From Mycolicibacterium sediminis (lineage in GTDB: Bacteria; Actinomycetota; Actinomycetes; Mycobacteriales; Mycobacteriaceae): 64,000 nucleotides of DNA. Position numbers and translations under genes: made by a program. Where the stretch lies: contig NZ_AP022588.1 in NCBI RefSeq assembly GCF_010731735.1, positions 1,984,001 to 2,048,000 on the forward strand, in the 5' to 3' direction. Below the pieces are notes generated by a model. That model was not told the DNA's origin, did not search any database, and saw only the letters and a list, made by a program, of their open reading frames with translations. Shown here in pieces: positions 13,875 through 23,581 of this stretch (the first letter of the stretch is position 1; each line of letters starts with the position of its first letter).

Positions 13875-16747
13875 CGGCTGGCCCCCACCGGCTGCTCCGC
13901 CATCTCGACGTCGACCCGGGCCCCGAGGCTGCGCAGCACGTCGAGCACCAGTCCCACCACGATGAGGTACACGCCGGCATCGAAGAACAGGGCGGTGACG
14001 AACTTGACGGTGCCGAGGACCGGCACGTCGAACTCGACGACCGCCGACGACAGGACGGGTGCGCCGAGCAGGAGGGAGGTGACCGCGGTCCCCGCGGCCA
14101 GGGCCAGGCCCGCGCCGAGGACCTTGCCCGCGTCGAGCGGCAGCGCCTCGCCGAGTTCGTACCGGCCGCCCGCGAGGTAGCGCAGCACCAGGGCCAGGCC
14201 GGCGGTGAGTCCGCCCGCGAAGCCGCCGCCGGGAGTGTTGTGACCCGCGAAGAAGAAGTACAGCGACAGCACCATGATGAGCGGGAAGATGATGCGGGTG
14301 GCGACCTCGAGGACCAGCGACCGGTAGCGCGGGTCGCGCAGTTCGCTGCCGCGCAGCCAGGTGATCTCGCCGACGGCCGGGCTGGTCGACGGCATCGGGA
14401 TGCGGCCGATGTCGGGTTGACCCGCGTCGGCGACCCGCGGTGCCGCACCGAAGCGCCTGTTGCGGAAAACCATCGACGCGACGCCGGTGGCGGCGACGAG
14501 CAGCACCGAGACCTCGCCCATGGTGTCCCACGCGCGGATGTCGACGAGCAGGACGTTGACGGTGTTCGATCCGTGGCCGCGGTAGTAGGCGGCGTCGGGC
14601 AGCAGGTCGGCGATCGGTCGTGTGGTGCGGGCGGCCATCGCGAACACCGCCAGGGCCGTCACGCTCGCCCCGACGGCCAGCGCGAGCGCCGCGCGCGGCA
14701 GGCGGTGCCGCGTCACAGTGGCGCGCTCGGCCTCCGCGGGCAGACTGCGCAGCACCAGCACGAAGATCACCAACGTCAGTGTCTCGACGAGGAACTGGGT
14801 CAGTGCCAGGTCTGGCGCACCGTGGAAGACGAAGATGACGCCGCAGCCGTAGCCGGTGACGCCGACCACCAGGACCGAGGCCAGCCGGTTGCGCAGCACC
14901 GTCGCGCTGATCGCCGCGGCCAGGATGATCAGGCCGACGACGACCTGCAGCGGTGAGTCCCACAGTGCCAGTTCGGGGCGGTTGCGGGCGCCCAGGACCA
15001 GCGCCGCGATCGGCAGCAGGACGAGGGTCAGGAGGATCACCGTCTGCGTCGCCGGGATCGAGCCGCGCTGCGTGAGCGCGGTCAGGCGGACCGCGAGGAC
15101 GTCGGTGCCGCGCACCACCGCGTCGTAGATGCGGTCGGCGTTTCCGAGGGGCAGGTAGCCGAGGCGGACGCGGCGCAGGCGGCCGCGTGCGAAGAACGCG
15201 ACGATGCCCGCGCCCACCACGACGGCGGACAGCAGCAGCGGGAGGGTGAGGCCGTGCCACAGGGCGAGGTGGTAGCCGTCGTCCCCGCCCGGCACGGTAT
15301 CGGCGTAGTCGGCGAGGACGTGGTCGAGGCCGGTCGGCCACACGCCGAACAGCAGGCCGGTGGCGGCGAGCACTCCGGGTGCGACGAGGAAGGCGGCCGG
15401 CGGGCGGTGCATCTCGGTGACGCGCTGGCTCGGTTCGGGGCGGCCCTTGCGTGCGAAGGCGCCGTAGACGAATCGGAGGCTGTAGATGGTGGTGAACACC
15501 GACCCGAAGACCACGCCCGCCAGTACCCACGGCGCCGACGACCCCAGGCTGGCGCTGTGCAGCAACGTCTCGAGGTCCGCCTCCTTGGCGACGAACCCGA
15601 AGAAGGGCGGCAGCGCGGCCATGCTGGCGGCGGCGCCGATCCCGATGATCAGCAGGGGGCGGTGCCGGTCGCCGAGCCACGCCAGCCGCCGGATGTCGCG
15701 GGTGCCGGTGGCGTGGTCGATGATGCCGACGACCATGAACAGCGCAGCCTTGAACATCGCGTGCGCGCAGAGCATGGCCAGACCCGCCAGCATCATGTCG
15801 CGGCCCCCGGCACCGACCATGATCGTGATGAGGCCGAGTTGGCTGACGGTGCCGAACGCGAGGATCAGCTTGAGGTCGTACTCGCGGACGGCACGCCAGC
15901 CCGCCAGCATCAGGGTGGCGAGTCCGAGCACGACGACCGTCGGCCGCCACCCGGGTGAGTCGGCGAAGCCCGGCGTCATGCGGGCGATCAGGTACACGCC
16001 GGCCTTCACCATCGCGGCGGCGTGCAGGTAGGCGCTGACGGGTGTCGGTGCGGCCATGGCGCCGGGCAGCCAGAAGTGCAGGGGCACGATCGCGGACTTC
16101 GACAGCGCGCCCACCAGGATCAGCAGCACGCCGACGGTGACGGCCGTCCCCGACGGCGGTGCCGCCACCAGGACCGAGAGCAGGTACGTCCCGGACACCT
16201 CGCCCAGGATGATGATGCCGACGAGCATGGCCAGGCCGCCGGCGGTGGTGACGAGCAGCGCCTGGGTCGCCGCGCGTCTGCTGGTTGCGCGCTCGGCGTA
16301 GTGGCCGACCAGGAGGAACGACAGGACCGTCGTCAGCTCCCAGAACAGGTAGAGCAGCAACATGTTGTCGCTCACCACGAGGCCGAACATGGCGCCGGAG
16401 AACGCGGTCAGCTCGGCGGCGAAGCTGGGCAGCCGCTTCTCGGTGTGGCCGTCGTGATGGTGGAAGTACTCGGCGCAGTAGAACAGCACCAGGGCGCCGA
16501 CGCCCAGCACCAGGACGCTCATCACCGCGGCGAGCGCGTCGAAGCGCAACGTGATGTCCATCGACAGCTCGGGGACCCAGGTGACGTGGTCTCTCTGATC
16601 GCCCGCGCCCGGCCAGTTCAGGACGACCCAGACCAGTGAACCCAGCGGGACCAGGGCGAGGGGGTAGAAGGCCGCCCGTCCCCAACGGTGCACCAGCACC
16701 GGCGCCAGCGCGGCAGCGACCGCGTGCGCAAAGAGGATGGCGAGCAT
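13871..16747 (-). CDS. mrpA: Mrp antiporter subunit A with fused subunit B
   Basis: 958 aa, the large subunit of the Mrp (Mnh) Na+/H+ antiporter, which expels Na+ or other cations in exchange for H+ at the cytoplasmic membrane. The N-terminal two thirds are the NuoL-like domain (LFYCAEYFHHHDGHTEKR, HFWLPGAMAAPTPVSAYLHAA, FKAALFMVVG). A MbhD/E-like section follows, and the last 150 residues form an MnhB domain (FFAGHNTPGGGFAGGL). Subunits A and B are thus one polypeptide, as is common in actinobacteria. It heads a six-gene operon in which all junctions overlap or nearly touch. M. tuberculosis lacks this operon at the Rv0434/Rv0435c junction. Confidence 0.92.
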   Translation of the reverse strand: MLAILFAHAVAAALAPVLVHRWGRAAFYPLALVPLGSLVWVVLNWPGAGDQRDHVTWVPELSMDITLRFDALAAVMSVLVLGVGALVLFYCAEYFHHHDGHTEKRLPSFAAELTAFSGAMFGLVVSDNMLLLYLFWELTTVLSFLLVGHYAERATSRRAATQALLVTTAGGLAMLVGIIILGEVSGTYLLSVLVAAPPSGTAVTVGVLLILVGALSKSAIVPLHFWLPGAMAAPTPVSAYLHAAAMVKAGVYLIARMTPGFADSPGWRPTVVVLGLATLMLAGWRAVREYDLKLILAFGTVSQLGLITIMVGAGGRDMMLAGLAMLCAHAMFKAALFMVVGIIDHATGTRDIRRLAWLGDRHRPLLIIGIGAAASMAALPPFFGFVAKEADLETLLHSASLGSSAPWVLAGVVFGSVFTTIYSLRFVYGAFARKGRPEPSQRVTEMHRPPAAFLVAPGVLAATGLLFGVWPTGLDHVLADYADTVPGGDDGYHLALWHGLTLPLLLSAVVVGAGIVAFFARGRLRRVRLGYLPLGNADRIYDAVVRGTDVLAVRLTALTQRGSIPATQTVILLTLVLLPIAALVLGARNRPELALWDSPLQVVVGLIILAAAISATVLRNRLASVLVVGVTGYGCGVIFVFHGAPDLALTQFLVETLTLVIFVLVLRSLPAEAERATVTRHRLPRAALALAVGASVTALAVFAMAARTTRPIADLLPDAAYYRGHGSNTVNVLLVDIRAWDTMGEVSVLLVAATGVASMVFRNRRFGAAPRVADAGQPDIGRIPMPSTSPAVGEITWLRGSELRDPRYRSLVLEVATRIIFPLIMVLSLYFFFAGHNTPGGGFAGGLTAGLALVLRYLAGGRYELGEALPLDAGKVLGAGLALAAGTAVTSLLLGAPVLSSAVVEFDVPVLGTVKFVTALFFDAGVYLIVVGLVLDVLRSLGARVDVEMAEQPVGASR

Positions 16748-16781
16748 GGCACTCCGATCGATCTTTCGGGGTGTCAGCCGT

Positions 16782-16799
16782 CTTGACTATGGCTTGACT
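16782..16799. promoter_or_regulatory. Direct repeat upstream of mrpA
   Basis: CTTGACT occurs twice (16782-16788 and 16793-16799), 11 bases apart, about 40 bases upstream of the mrpA start. The spacing is one helical turn, as for tandem activator half sites. A weak minus-strand -10 (CATAGT) lies within the repeat. Confidence 0.35.
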
Positions 16800-16903
16800 T
16801 CGACTGAGTCCAGTTTACGGGCCGCGTCGAATCGCCCGTCACCCCCGGACGCGACGACGGGAACGGCCGAGGTGCTATGGGCGACGGTGGCTCGGTGCTG
16901 CCG

Positions 16904-17221
16904 TCAGCGGGGCTGAACCTGACCGTCGAGATCGGCCTGCCCGCCCGCATCGGTGGAGCCGTACTCGCTCGACGCGGTGCCGAGGTTGTCGGCGAGCGTG
17001 TCGGCGACCGACTGCACCGCCTTCGCCGCGGCGGCACGCGACGTCTGCGCCGACCCCAGTGCGGCGACCGACAGCGCACACACGACGCCGTGCGAGAAGC
17101 CGACCCGTCGCGTGACGCCGTCGGTGAGCCGTTCGGCCGCACCGAACGCCTCCGAGAGGTCGCGCTGGCGCCCGCCGGTCTGATCGAGGTGTTCGGCGAG
17201 GACGCGGAGGGGATCGGTCAC
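16904..17221 (-). CDS. EspC/EspF-like type VII secretion substrate
   Basis: 105 aa from GTG 17221, a GTGA overlap with the upstream gene. It is predicted to be a helical hairpin that begins VTDPLRVLAEHLDQ, like the EspC (DUF2580) family. The sequence YGSTD near the C-terminus fits the YxxxD/E signal for export by ESX systems. It is presumably secreted as a pair with the EspA-like partner encoded just upstream. Homology is judged from the pattern and arrangement rather than from high identity; it could be another small WXG100-superfamily helical hairpin. Confidence 0.6.
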   Translation of the reverse strand: MTDPLRVLAEHLDQTGGRQRDLSEAFGAAERLTDGVTRRVGFSHGVVCALSVAALGSAQTSRAAAAKAVQSVADTLADNLGTASSEYGSTDAGGQADLDGQVQPR

Positions 17222-17940
17222 TGCTGGGCTCCTTCGGCGATCCGGTCGTACGTCGCGCCGGCGCGGCGGATCTGGGTGGCGGTGTGGGCGGACTGGTCGA
17301 TGAGTTGGGTGTAGCGGAGCGTCGACGGGCCGAGGGTCGACGCGACTGACGCAGCCTGGAAGGCCACGGATGCGGCGGTGCCGAAACCCGGAACCGCATT
17401 CATCGCGAGCGCCACGGGGATGCACAACGCCAACGCCGTCTGGCACCGGTCCAGCATCTTGCGGGCGACGTCGACCTGCTGGGCCTCGCTCGCCAGGGCG
17501 GACTTCACGGCTTGGTCGGCCTCCGCCAGTTCCTGGGCGCGGCGCTGCTGCTCGGCGTTGCGGTCTGCGTACTGGTCGGAGGCGGTGCCCTCCCAGGTAT
17601 CGGGCGACGTCGTACCGTCGTGCGCCTCGCCAACCTGCTGGAATGCCTTCGCGCTGCCGTCGAAGTCCTGGCCCTGGTCCGGTTCGCCGAAGCCGCAGGT
17701 GTTGGCCATGCCCATCATCGTGAGCAGCCCGACGTTGATGATCGGGGTCGCGGCGGCCGCCGCGAACCTGGTGGCGCCCAGTGCCGAACCCATGTTCTGC
17801 GCCACCGGTTGCATCAGGCCGATGAAGTCTCCGCCTAGACCGGCCATGGCCCACCCGGTGTGCTCACCGGTGCTCTTCGCGTGCTCGGGGATTCCGTTGA
17901 AGTAGTTCAGCGACGCGTAGATGTCGGTGAGGTCACCCAT
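17218..17940 (-). CDS. EspA/EspE-like type VII secretion-associated protein
   Basis: 240 aa. The central part DTWEGTASDQYADRNAEQQ, followed by a long helix (AQELAEADQAVKSALASEAQ) and a hydrophobic stretch (LALCIPVALAMNAVPGFGTA), aligns by eye with EspA of M. tuberculosis (WLGSAADKYAGKNRN, ELADLDRQ, VPVVGHALSAAFQA). The WxG and the Tyr after it form the usual bipartite signal region. EspA/EspC and EspE/EspF are co-secreted through ESX-1; this pair lies outside any ESX core locus. It is translationally coupled to the small partner. The role here is inferred. Confidence 0.65.
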   Translation of the reverse strand: MGDLTDIYASLNYFNGIPEHAKSTGEHTGWAMAGLGGDFIGLMQPVAQNMGSALGATRFAAAAATPIINVGLLTMMGMANTCGFGEPDQGQDFDGSAKAFQQVGEAHDGTTSPDTWEGTASDQYADRNAEQQRRAQELAEADQAVKSALASEAQQVDVARKMLDRCQTALALCIPVALAMNAVPGFGTAASVAFQAASVASTLGPSTLRYTQLIDQSAHTATQIRRAGATYDRIAEGAQQ

Positions 17941-18078
17941 GCGGAAATTCTAAGACGGTTCCCCGGACCCCCGACGCACCAAATGTGGACCGCCAGTGGC
18001 CTCGGGTCGGGTCGCCAATCGCACCGGCACCGCGTGGCTGGGAACACCGATGCCGGCAGGCGGATGTTGAATGGGGGC

Positions 18079-18528
18079 ATGGTGGACGACGAGGGCAAGG
18101 TGGTCAGCGCGAGCCGCGACGTCGCGGCTACTGCGGACGTGATCTTCGAGTTGATCGCGGACCCGTCCCGTCAGCCGGAGTGGGATGGCAACGACAACCT
18201 CGCGTCGGCCCGGCCCGGCCAGCGCGTGACTGCCGTGGGCGACGTCTTCGTCACGTCGCTGACGCTGGGTGAGGACCGGGAGAACCACGTGGTGGAGTTC
18301 GACGAGGGCAGGCTCATCGCCTGGCGCCCGTCCGAGCCGGGGTCCCAGCCGCCGGGGCATCTGTGGCGCTGGACCCTGGAACCGCTCGGCGACGGACGAA
18401 CCCAGGTCACCCACACCTACGACTGGACCCACCTGACCGACGAGAAGCGGATGGTGCGTGCGAGGGCCACCACGGCCGAGAAGCTCCTGCAGTCGGTGAA
18501 CCGGCTGGCGGAACTCGCCGAGCGCTAG
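18079..18528 (+). CDS. SRPBCC/START-like lipid-binding protein
   Basis: 149 aa from ATG 18079; ATG 18064 is an in-frame alternative. The fold signature is clear: SASRDVAATADVIFELIADPSRQPEWDG at the start, a middle beta-sheet (GHLWRWTLEPLGDGRTQVTHTYDW) and a long C-terminal helix. The family (polyketide cyclase/START) binds hydrophobic ligands in a cavity; neither ligand nor role is known here. It diverges from the EspA-like gene and converges on the AAA ATPase gene with a 4-base overlap. Confidence 0.78.
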   Translation: MVDDEGKVVSASRDVAATADVIFELIADPSRQPEWDGNDNLASARPGQRVTAVGDVFVTSLTLGEDRENHVVEFDEGRLIAWRPSEPGSQPPGHLWRWTLEPLGDGRTQVTHTYDWTHLTDEKRMVRARATTAEKLLQSVNRLAELAER

Positions 18529-20747
18529 CGACCCTCGGAGAACGCGCGCAACGAGGCCACCTGCGCGGGGTCCAGCGACGGGCGTACCGCGTCGCGCGCC
18601 TTCTCGACGTCTGCGAGCGTCACGTCGGCCGCATCGATCGAGCGTCGCATGGCCGTCAGTGCCGATTCGCGAAGCAGCGCAACGCAATCGGCGGCGCTGT
18701 AGCCGTCGAGTTCGTCGGCGATGGCGTTCAGGTCGACGTCGGGGCTCAACGGGATCGACTTGCCCGCGGTGCGCAGGATGTCGCGCCGGGCGTCGGCATC
18801 GGGCGGTTCGACGAACACGAGCTTCTCCAGGCGGCCGGGCCGCAGGAGCGCCGGATCGATCAGGTCGGGTCGGTTGGTCGCACCGAGGACGACGACGTCG
18901 CGCAGCGGGTCGATGCCGTCGAGTTCGGTGAGCAGTGCGGCCACCACGCGGTCGGCGACCCCGGAGTCCGAACTCTGCCCGCGCCGCGGCGCCAGCGCGT
19001 CGACCTCGTCGAGGAAGACCAGCGACGGCGCCGAATCCCGTGCCCTGCGGAACAGTTCGCGAACGGACTTCTCCGACGACCCCACCCACTTGTCCATGAG
19101 TTCGGCACCCTTGACGGCGTGCACCGACAGCCGGCCGGTGCTCGCCAGCGCCCGCACGACGAAGGTCTTGCCGCAGCCGGGTGGGCCGTAGAGCAGCACG
19201 CCGCGCGGCGGATCGACGCCGAGTCGGGTGAAGGTGTCGGGATGCTGCAGCGGCCAGAGCACGGCCTCGGTGAGCGCCTGCTTGGTCTCCACCATGTCAC
19301 CGACGTCGGCGAGGGTCACCGATCCCACCGAGATCTCCTCGGTGGCCGAGCGGGACAGCGGCCGGATCACCGACAGGGCACCGGTGAAGTCGTCCTGCGT
19401 CAACGCGGGCGGCTTGCCGTCCGTGCTCGCGCGCGCGGCCGCCCGCAGTGCCGCCTCCCGGACCAGGGCCGCTAGATCGGCGACCACGAATCCTGGTGTG
19501 CGTTCGCCGATCTCGTCGAGTTCGAGTGCGTCGGACGGCACGCCACGCAGCAGCACCTCGAGCAACGCTTTGCGGGTTGCGCCGTCGGGCAGGCTCAGCC
19601 CCAGTTCGCGGTCGCACAGGTCGGGTGCGCGCAGACGCGCGTCGACTCCGTCGGGGACCGCGGACGTGGCGACGAACGCCGCCCCGGGCGTCGCGACGAC
19701 GGTGCGGAGTTCGCCGATGACCAGCGTGCCGACCGGTTCGGCGGTGGCGGGGAGCAGGGCGTCGACGTCGGTGACGAGCAGTACGCCGCCGCGCTCCCGG
19801 ACCTCCGCCGCCGCCGAGGCGACCGCGGCGAGGCGGTCCTCCGCGCGAAGGGCGCCGACGTCGGGTCCGTCCACCTCGACGAGGCGGCGCTGGGCGCACA
19901 CGCTGCGCACCAGGGTGGCCTTGCCGACACCGGCCGGACCGGACACCAGCACACCGAGATTGGGCTTGGCGCCGAGGGTCTCGAGCAGTTTGGGTTCGTC
20001 GAGCGCCAGCTTGAGCCACTCCGTCAGGCGGCCGGCCTGCTGGTGGGCACCGCGGAGGTCGTCGACTGCGATGGCGGGGGTGGCCGTCGCGACGGGCGTG
20101 GTCACGGTGAACTGTGCCTGATCGCCTGGGACGGGCGGCGTCGTCGCGGGCGTCAGCGCGTCACCCCACGTGACCGACGAGTTGGGTTGCACGCTCACGG
20201 GTCCCGCGGGGTCCACACCGGTGACGGTCAGCAGTTCCGAGGTCCAGGTGATGCCGACCGACGAGGCGAGTGCCGTGGTGGCGGCCGACGTCGAGGTGCC
20301 GGGGCCGAGGTCACGCGGCAAGAGCGACACGGTGTCACCCACGGTCATCACCTTGCCCAGCAGTGCCATTCGCAGCGTCGCGGAGGACACCGACGTACTG
20401 GCCAGACGCGATCCGGTCAGCGTCACCGACTTCGCGCCGTACACGGCGACCGGGGCGACGATCACGGTCGTGCTCTCGCGCAATCCGGCATTCGACATCG
20501 TCACGTCGTCGAGCAGGGCGGTCCCCGGCGGGGTGCCGCCCGGAGCGATGCCGACCACGGCGGCCGTGGTGCGCGACCCGGTGAGCGCCACCGCGTCCCA
20601 CTCGCGGATGCCGAGCGCGGCGAGCACCTCGGGATGCAGGCGAACGACGCCGCGCCGGGAGTCGAGCGCTGACGTGTTGAGCCGGGCGGTGAGGCGCAGG
20701 TGCGTCAGCGGTGACTCGTCGGAGAACTCCGACACGCCCTGGGTCAC
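18525..20747 (-). CDS. CDC48-like AAA+ ATPase (Rv0435c type)
   Basis: 740 aa from GTG 20747, a GTGA overlap with pssA. An N-terminal double-psi barrel domain (about 15-190; LRLTARLNTSALDSRRGVVR) is followed by two AAA modules. D1 has a Walker A GPAGVGKAT (about 270) but a Walker B without the catalytic Glu (LLVTDVDAL, about 321). D2 is canonical: GPPGCGKT (about 520), LVFLDEVDA (about 575) and the second region of homology GATNRPDLIDPALLRPGR. Family members unfold or remodel proteins as hexamers; substrates in mycobacteria are unknown. Linkage to phosphatidylserine metabolism is conserved. Confidence 0.88.
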   Translation of the reverse strand: MTQGVSEFSDESPLTHLRLTARLNTSALDSRRGVVRLHPEVLAALGIREWDAVALTGSRTTAAVVGIAPGGTPPGTALLDDVTMSNAGLRESTTVIVAPVAVYGAKSVTLTGSRLASTSVSSATLRMALLGKVMTVGDTVSLLPRDLGPGTSTSAATTALASSVGITWTSELLTVTGVDPAGPVSVQPNSSVTWGDALTPATTPPVPGDQAQFTVTTPVATATPAIAVDDLRGAHQQAGRLTEWLKLALDEPKLLETLGAKPNLGVLVSGPAGVGKATLVRSVCAQRRLVEVDGPDVGALRAEDRLAAVASAAAEVRERGGVLLVTDVDALLPATAEPVGTLVIGELRTVVATPGAAFVATSAVPDGVDARLRAPDLCDRELGLSLPDGATRKALLEVLLRGVPSDALELDEIGERTPGFVVADLAALVREAALRAAARASTDGKPPALTQDDFTGALSVIRPLSRSATEEISVGSVTLADVGDMVETKQALTEAVLWPLQHPDTFTRLGVDPPRGVLLYGPPGCGKTFVVRALASTGRLSVHAVKGAELMDKWVGSSEKSVRELFRRARDSAPSLVFLDEVDALAPRRGQSSDSGVADRVVAALLTELDGIDPLRDVVVLGATNRPDLIDPALLRPGRLEKLVFVEPPDADARRDILRTAGKSIPLSPDVDLNAIADELDGYSAADCVALLRESALTAMRRSIDAADVTLADVEKARDAVRPSLDPAQVASLRAFSEGR

Positions 20748-21631
20748 CGGCGCGGGGTGCGGGGCTCGTGCCCGCCGGCGCCGGGTCGACGCAGGCCGAG
20801 GCGTTCCGAGGACCTCCGGTGCGGCTGCGAGCGCCGGATGGCGCGGCGGGTCTGGCGCTGCACCTTGGGTTTGTCGTCCCACACCTCGGGGTGGCGGGAC
20901 AGCCAGGCCTTCGTCCCCACGGCGAACGGGATGTGGATGACGTACGCGACAATGAGCACGAGGATCACGATGTAGCCGTACTGGATGGATGCGGCCACCA
21001 TGATCGCCAGCACCGCGAGCAGCGGCACGACCATGTTCGGCGAGACCGCGAACGTGTGCACCTTCCGCATTGGGATCGCGCTCACCACGAGGAGCGAGAC
21101 GGCGATCATCCACACGATGACGACGGCCTCGGCGGCGTGCGTATCCCACCAGGGGCCGGGGAACTGGAGCTTGGCGGCGATCGGCCCGATCGATCCGATG
21201 GCGCCCGCGGGGGCGGGCATGCCGGTGAAGAACTCCTTCTCGTACGCGGGCCCGTCGACGTGCAGCATCGCGTTGTACCGCGCGAGCCGGAGCACGATGC
21301 AGACGGCGTAGACGAGGACGACGATCCAGCCGATCCGCGACTCCTGCAGCAGGGTCGCCCACACGATGAAGGCGGGGGCCACGCCGAAGTTCACCGCGTC
21401 GGCCAGCGAGTCGATCTCCTCGCCCATCTTGGACGTCGCGTTGAGCATCCGGGCGGTGCGACCGTCGAGCGCGTCGAGGATGGCAGCACCCGCCAGCAGG
21501 GCCATCGCCTCGGTGGGGCGGTGGTCGAGGGCGTACTTGACCGCCGAGAGACCCAGGCAGATCGCCGCCACCGTCATCGCGCTCGGCAGGATCCGGACGC
21601 TGAGCTGCGGCGTCTTGATGTGCGGTCTCAT
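20744..21631 (-). CDS. pssA: CDP-diacylglycerol-serine O-phosphatidyltransferase
   Basis: 295 aa. It is an integral membrane enzyme that makes phosphatidylserine from CDP-diacylglycerol and serine. The CDP-alcohol phosphotransferase motif is intact ([19 protein letters not shown], then EEIDSLAD), with six or more helices after it and a basic cytoplasmic tail. It overlaps psd by ATGA and the ATPase gene by GTGA, so the three are one translation-coupled unit. Confidence 0.92.
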   Translation of the reverse strand: MRPHIKTPQLSVRILPSAMTVAAICLGLSAVKYALDHRPTEAMALLAGAAILDALDGRTARMLNATSKMGEEIDSLADAVNFGVAPAFIVWATLLQESRIGWIVVLVYAVCIVLRLARYNAMLHVDGPAYEKEFFTGMPAPAGAIGSIGPIAAKLQFPGPWWDTHAAEAVVIVWMIAVSLLVVSAIPMRKVHTFAVSPNMVVPLLAVLAIMVAASIQYGYIVILVLIVAYVIHIPFAVGTKAWLSRHPEVWDDKPKVQRQTRRAIRRSQPHRRSSERLGLRRPGAGGHEPRTPRR

Positions 21632-22344
21632 CGGAGTTCCGCCAGCGCCGTCTCTCCGCCGATCGCACGCTGACCTCGTTCGACGATCACGTTCGCGTCG
21701 GCGGGGAAGAACGTGTCGAGGCGCGACCCGAACCGGATCAGGCCGTACGTCTCGCCGAGGGCGAGCGTGCCTCCGGCGTAGGCGGAGCAGACGATGCGCC
21801 GTGCGATGAGGCCCGCGATCTGCACGGCGACGACGTCGACGCCGTCGGCCGTCCGGATCCAGACGCTGTTGCGCTCGTTCTCCACGCTGGCCGACGCCTT
21901 GTCCGCGGACTGGAACTGGCCCGGCCGGTACTTCACCGAGACGACGTCACCGGCGACGGGGGCACGCTGCACGTGCGCGTCGAAGATCGACAGGAAGATG
22001 CTGACGCGCTTCATCGGGACGTCGGGCAGGTTCAGTTCGGCCGGCGGAACGGCCTCGTCGATCAGCGTCACCAGGCCGTCGGCGGGTGCGACGACGAGGC
22101 CCGGCCGAGTCGGTGGGACTCGCGGCGGATGCCGGAAGAACCCGGCGCACGCCCCCGCGGCGGTCAGCCCGACCGCGCGGACCAGCCGGTTGCGCCGGCC
22201 AACCGCGGCCACGCCGAGCCCGCCCGCGATGAACGGGAGACCGGCGGGGTGGATCGGGGGGACGGTCGACCGGACGAGGTCGACGAAACGGGACAGCTCG
22301 GAACTATGGTCTTCGACCGCAGGCGGTCGCGCGGGTCTGGCCAT
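21628..22344 (-). CDS. psd: Phosphatidylserine decarboxylase
   Basis: 238 aa. It converts phosphatidylserine into phosphatidylethanolamine and acts directly before pssA in the operon. It is a short actinobacterial type: one N-terminal hydrophobic region, the [14 protein letters not shown] segment, HVQRAPV, and the C-terminal [11 protein letters not shown], where the Ser of GS is the self-cleavage site that becomes the pyruvoyl group. Length and motifs match Rv0437c. Confidence 0.9.
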   Translation of the reverse strand: MARPARPPAVEDHSSELSRFVDLVRSTVPPIHPAGLPFIAGGLGVAAVGRRNRLVRAVGLTAAGACAGFFRHPPRVPPTRPGLVVAPADGLVTLIDEAVPPAELNLPDVPMKRVSIFLSIFDAHVQRAPVAGDVVSVKYRPGQFQSADKASASVENERNSVWIRTADGVDVVAVQIAGLIARRIVCSAYAGGTLALGETYGLIRFGSRLDTFFPADANVIVERGQRAIGGETALAELR

Positions 22345-22391
22345 GGGGTACCGAGTCTAGCGATTGCCCGATGCCCGGGGTCGGCGCTTGG

Positions 22392-23579
22392 TCAGCGAAG
22401 GTCCCAGATCCGGACCGTCGAGCCCTCCGCCGCCTCGGTCACGTCGTCGTCGATCTCCAACAGGCAGTTCGCCGACGCCAGCCAGCGCAGGTGGTGCGAC
22501 GCGGGCGGTCCGTAGCTGGTCACGCGGTCGCCGTCGAGTACGCCGCGGCGGAACTGCCGCTTGCCGCGCGGCGAGGTCAGCGACTCGGTCAGCGTGGCGT
22601 CGCGGCGTCTACGCTCGGGTTCGGGCAGCCGCATCGCGGCGCGCAGCGGACCGCGGATGAAGACCTCGAAGGACACCAGCGCGCTGACCGGGTTGCCCGG
22701 CAGCGTGATGATCGGTGTTCCGGCCACGCGGCCCGCACCCTGGGGCATCCCGGGCTGCATCGCCACCTTCACGAACTCGACCTCGTCGCCGAGCGAGTCC
22801 TTCACCACCTCGTAGGCGCCTGCGCTGACACCACCGGTCGTGACGATCAGGTCGGCGGTGGCGGCGTGCTCGAGCAGCGTGGCGCGGAAGACGTCGACGT
22901 CGTCGGACGTCATCGCCACCGTGGTCACCTCGCCGCCCGCATCCCGGACGGCCGCGGCCAGCATCACCGCGTTGGACTCGTAGATCTGCCCGGGCAGCAG
23001 CGGCGTTCCCGGGGCGACCAGTTCGGAGCCCGTCGACATCACCAGGACGCGCTGCCGCGGGACGACGTCGACCTCGCCGAGTCCCAGTGCAGCGATCAGT
23101 CCGAGCGCGGCCGGGCTCAGTTCCTGCCCGGCCACGAGCACGGTGGTGCCCGCCTGGACGTCCTCGCCGGCGTGCCGGACGTGCTGGTCGACCTGGCTGG
23201 CGCGCCGGATCGTCACCGTCTCGGTGCCGCCGTCGGTGACCTCCACGGGAACGATCGCCGTCGCACCCGCAGGCAGGGGTGCGCCGGTCATGATGCGGTG
23301 CGCGGTCCCGGGTGCGAGGGTCAGCGGGTCGGTGCGGCCGGCCGGGATGTCCTCTGCCACCGGCAGGGTCACCGGCGTCTCCTCGGACGCGGAGGCGACG
23401 TCGTCGGCCCGCACCGCGTAACCGTCCATCGCCGAGTTGTTGAAGCCCGGCAGCGAGAGCGGGGCCACCACGTCGACGGCCAGGACGAGGCCCAGCGCCT
23501 CGGGCACCCTCACGGTCACCGGGTCACGCGGCGTCAGCAGTCCCGCGACGACGGCCTGGTGCTCTTCGACGGTCCGCAC
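22392..23579 (-). CDS. moeA: Molybdopterin molybdotransferase
   Basis: 395 aa. It inserts molybdate into adenylated molybdopterin in molybdenum cofactor synthesis. Visible motifs are LPGFNNSAMDGYAVR (about 45), RIMTGAPLP (about 97), TGSEL, TTGGVSAG (MoCF_biosynth domain) and LPGNPVSA, then a C-terminal domain IV. GTG 23579 follows the SDR stop by only 2 bases. It corresponds to Rv0438c (moeA2). I see no riboswitch; the junction leaves no room for one. Confidence 0.92.
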   Translation of the reverse strand: MRTVEEHQAVVAGLLTPRDPVTVRVPEALGLVLAVDVVAPLSLPGFNNSAMDGYAVRADDVASASEETPVTLPVAEDIPAGRTDPLTLAPGTAHRIMTGAPLPAGATAIVPVEVTDGGTETVTIRRASQVDQHVRHAGEDVQAGTTVLVAGQELSPAALGLIAALGLGEVDVVPRQRVLVMSTGSELVAPGTPLLPGQIYESNAVMLAAAVRDAGGEVTTVAMTSDDVDVFRATLLEHAATADLIVTTGGVSAGAYEVVKDSLGDEVEFVKVAMQPGMPQGAGRVAGTPIITLPGNPVSALVSFEVFIRGPLRAAMRLPEPERRRRDATLTESLTSPRGKRQFRRGVLDGDRVTSYGPPASHHLRWLASANCLLEIDDDVTEAAEGSTVRIWDLR

Positions 23580-23581
23580 GG

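Noticed and set aside
13401..16685. A 1094-codon minus-strand frame overlapping mrpA
   Set aside because: Only its last 157 codons (mrpC) are real; the rest is Arg/Pro-rich shadow of mrpA.
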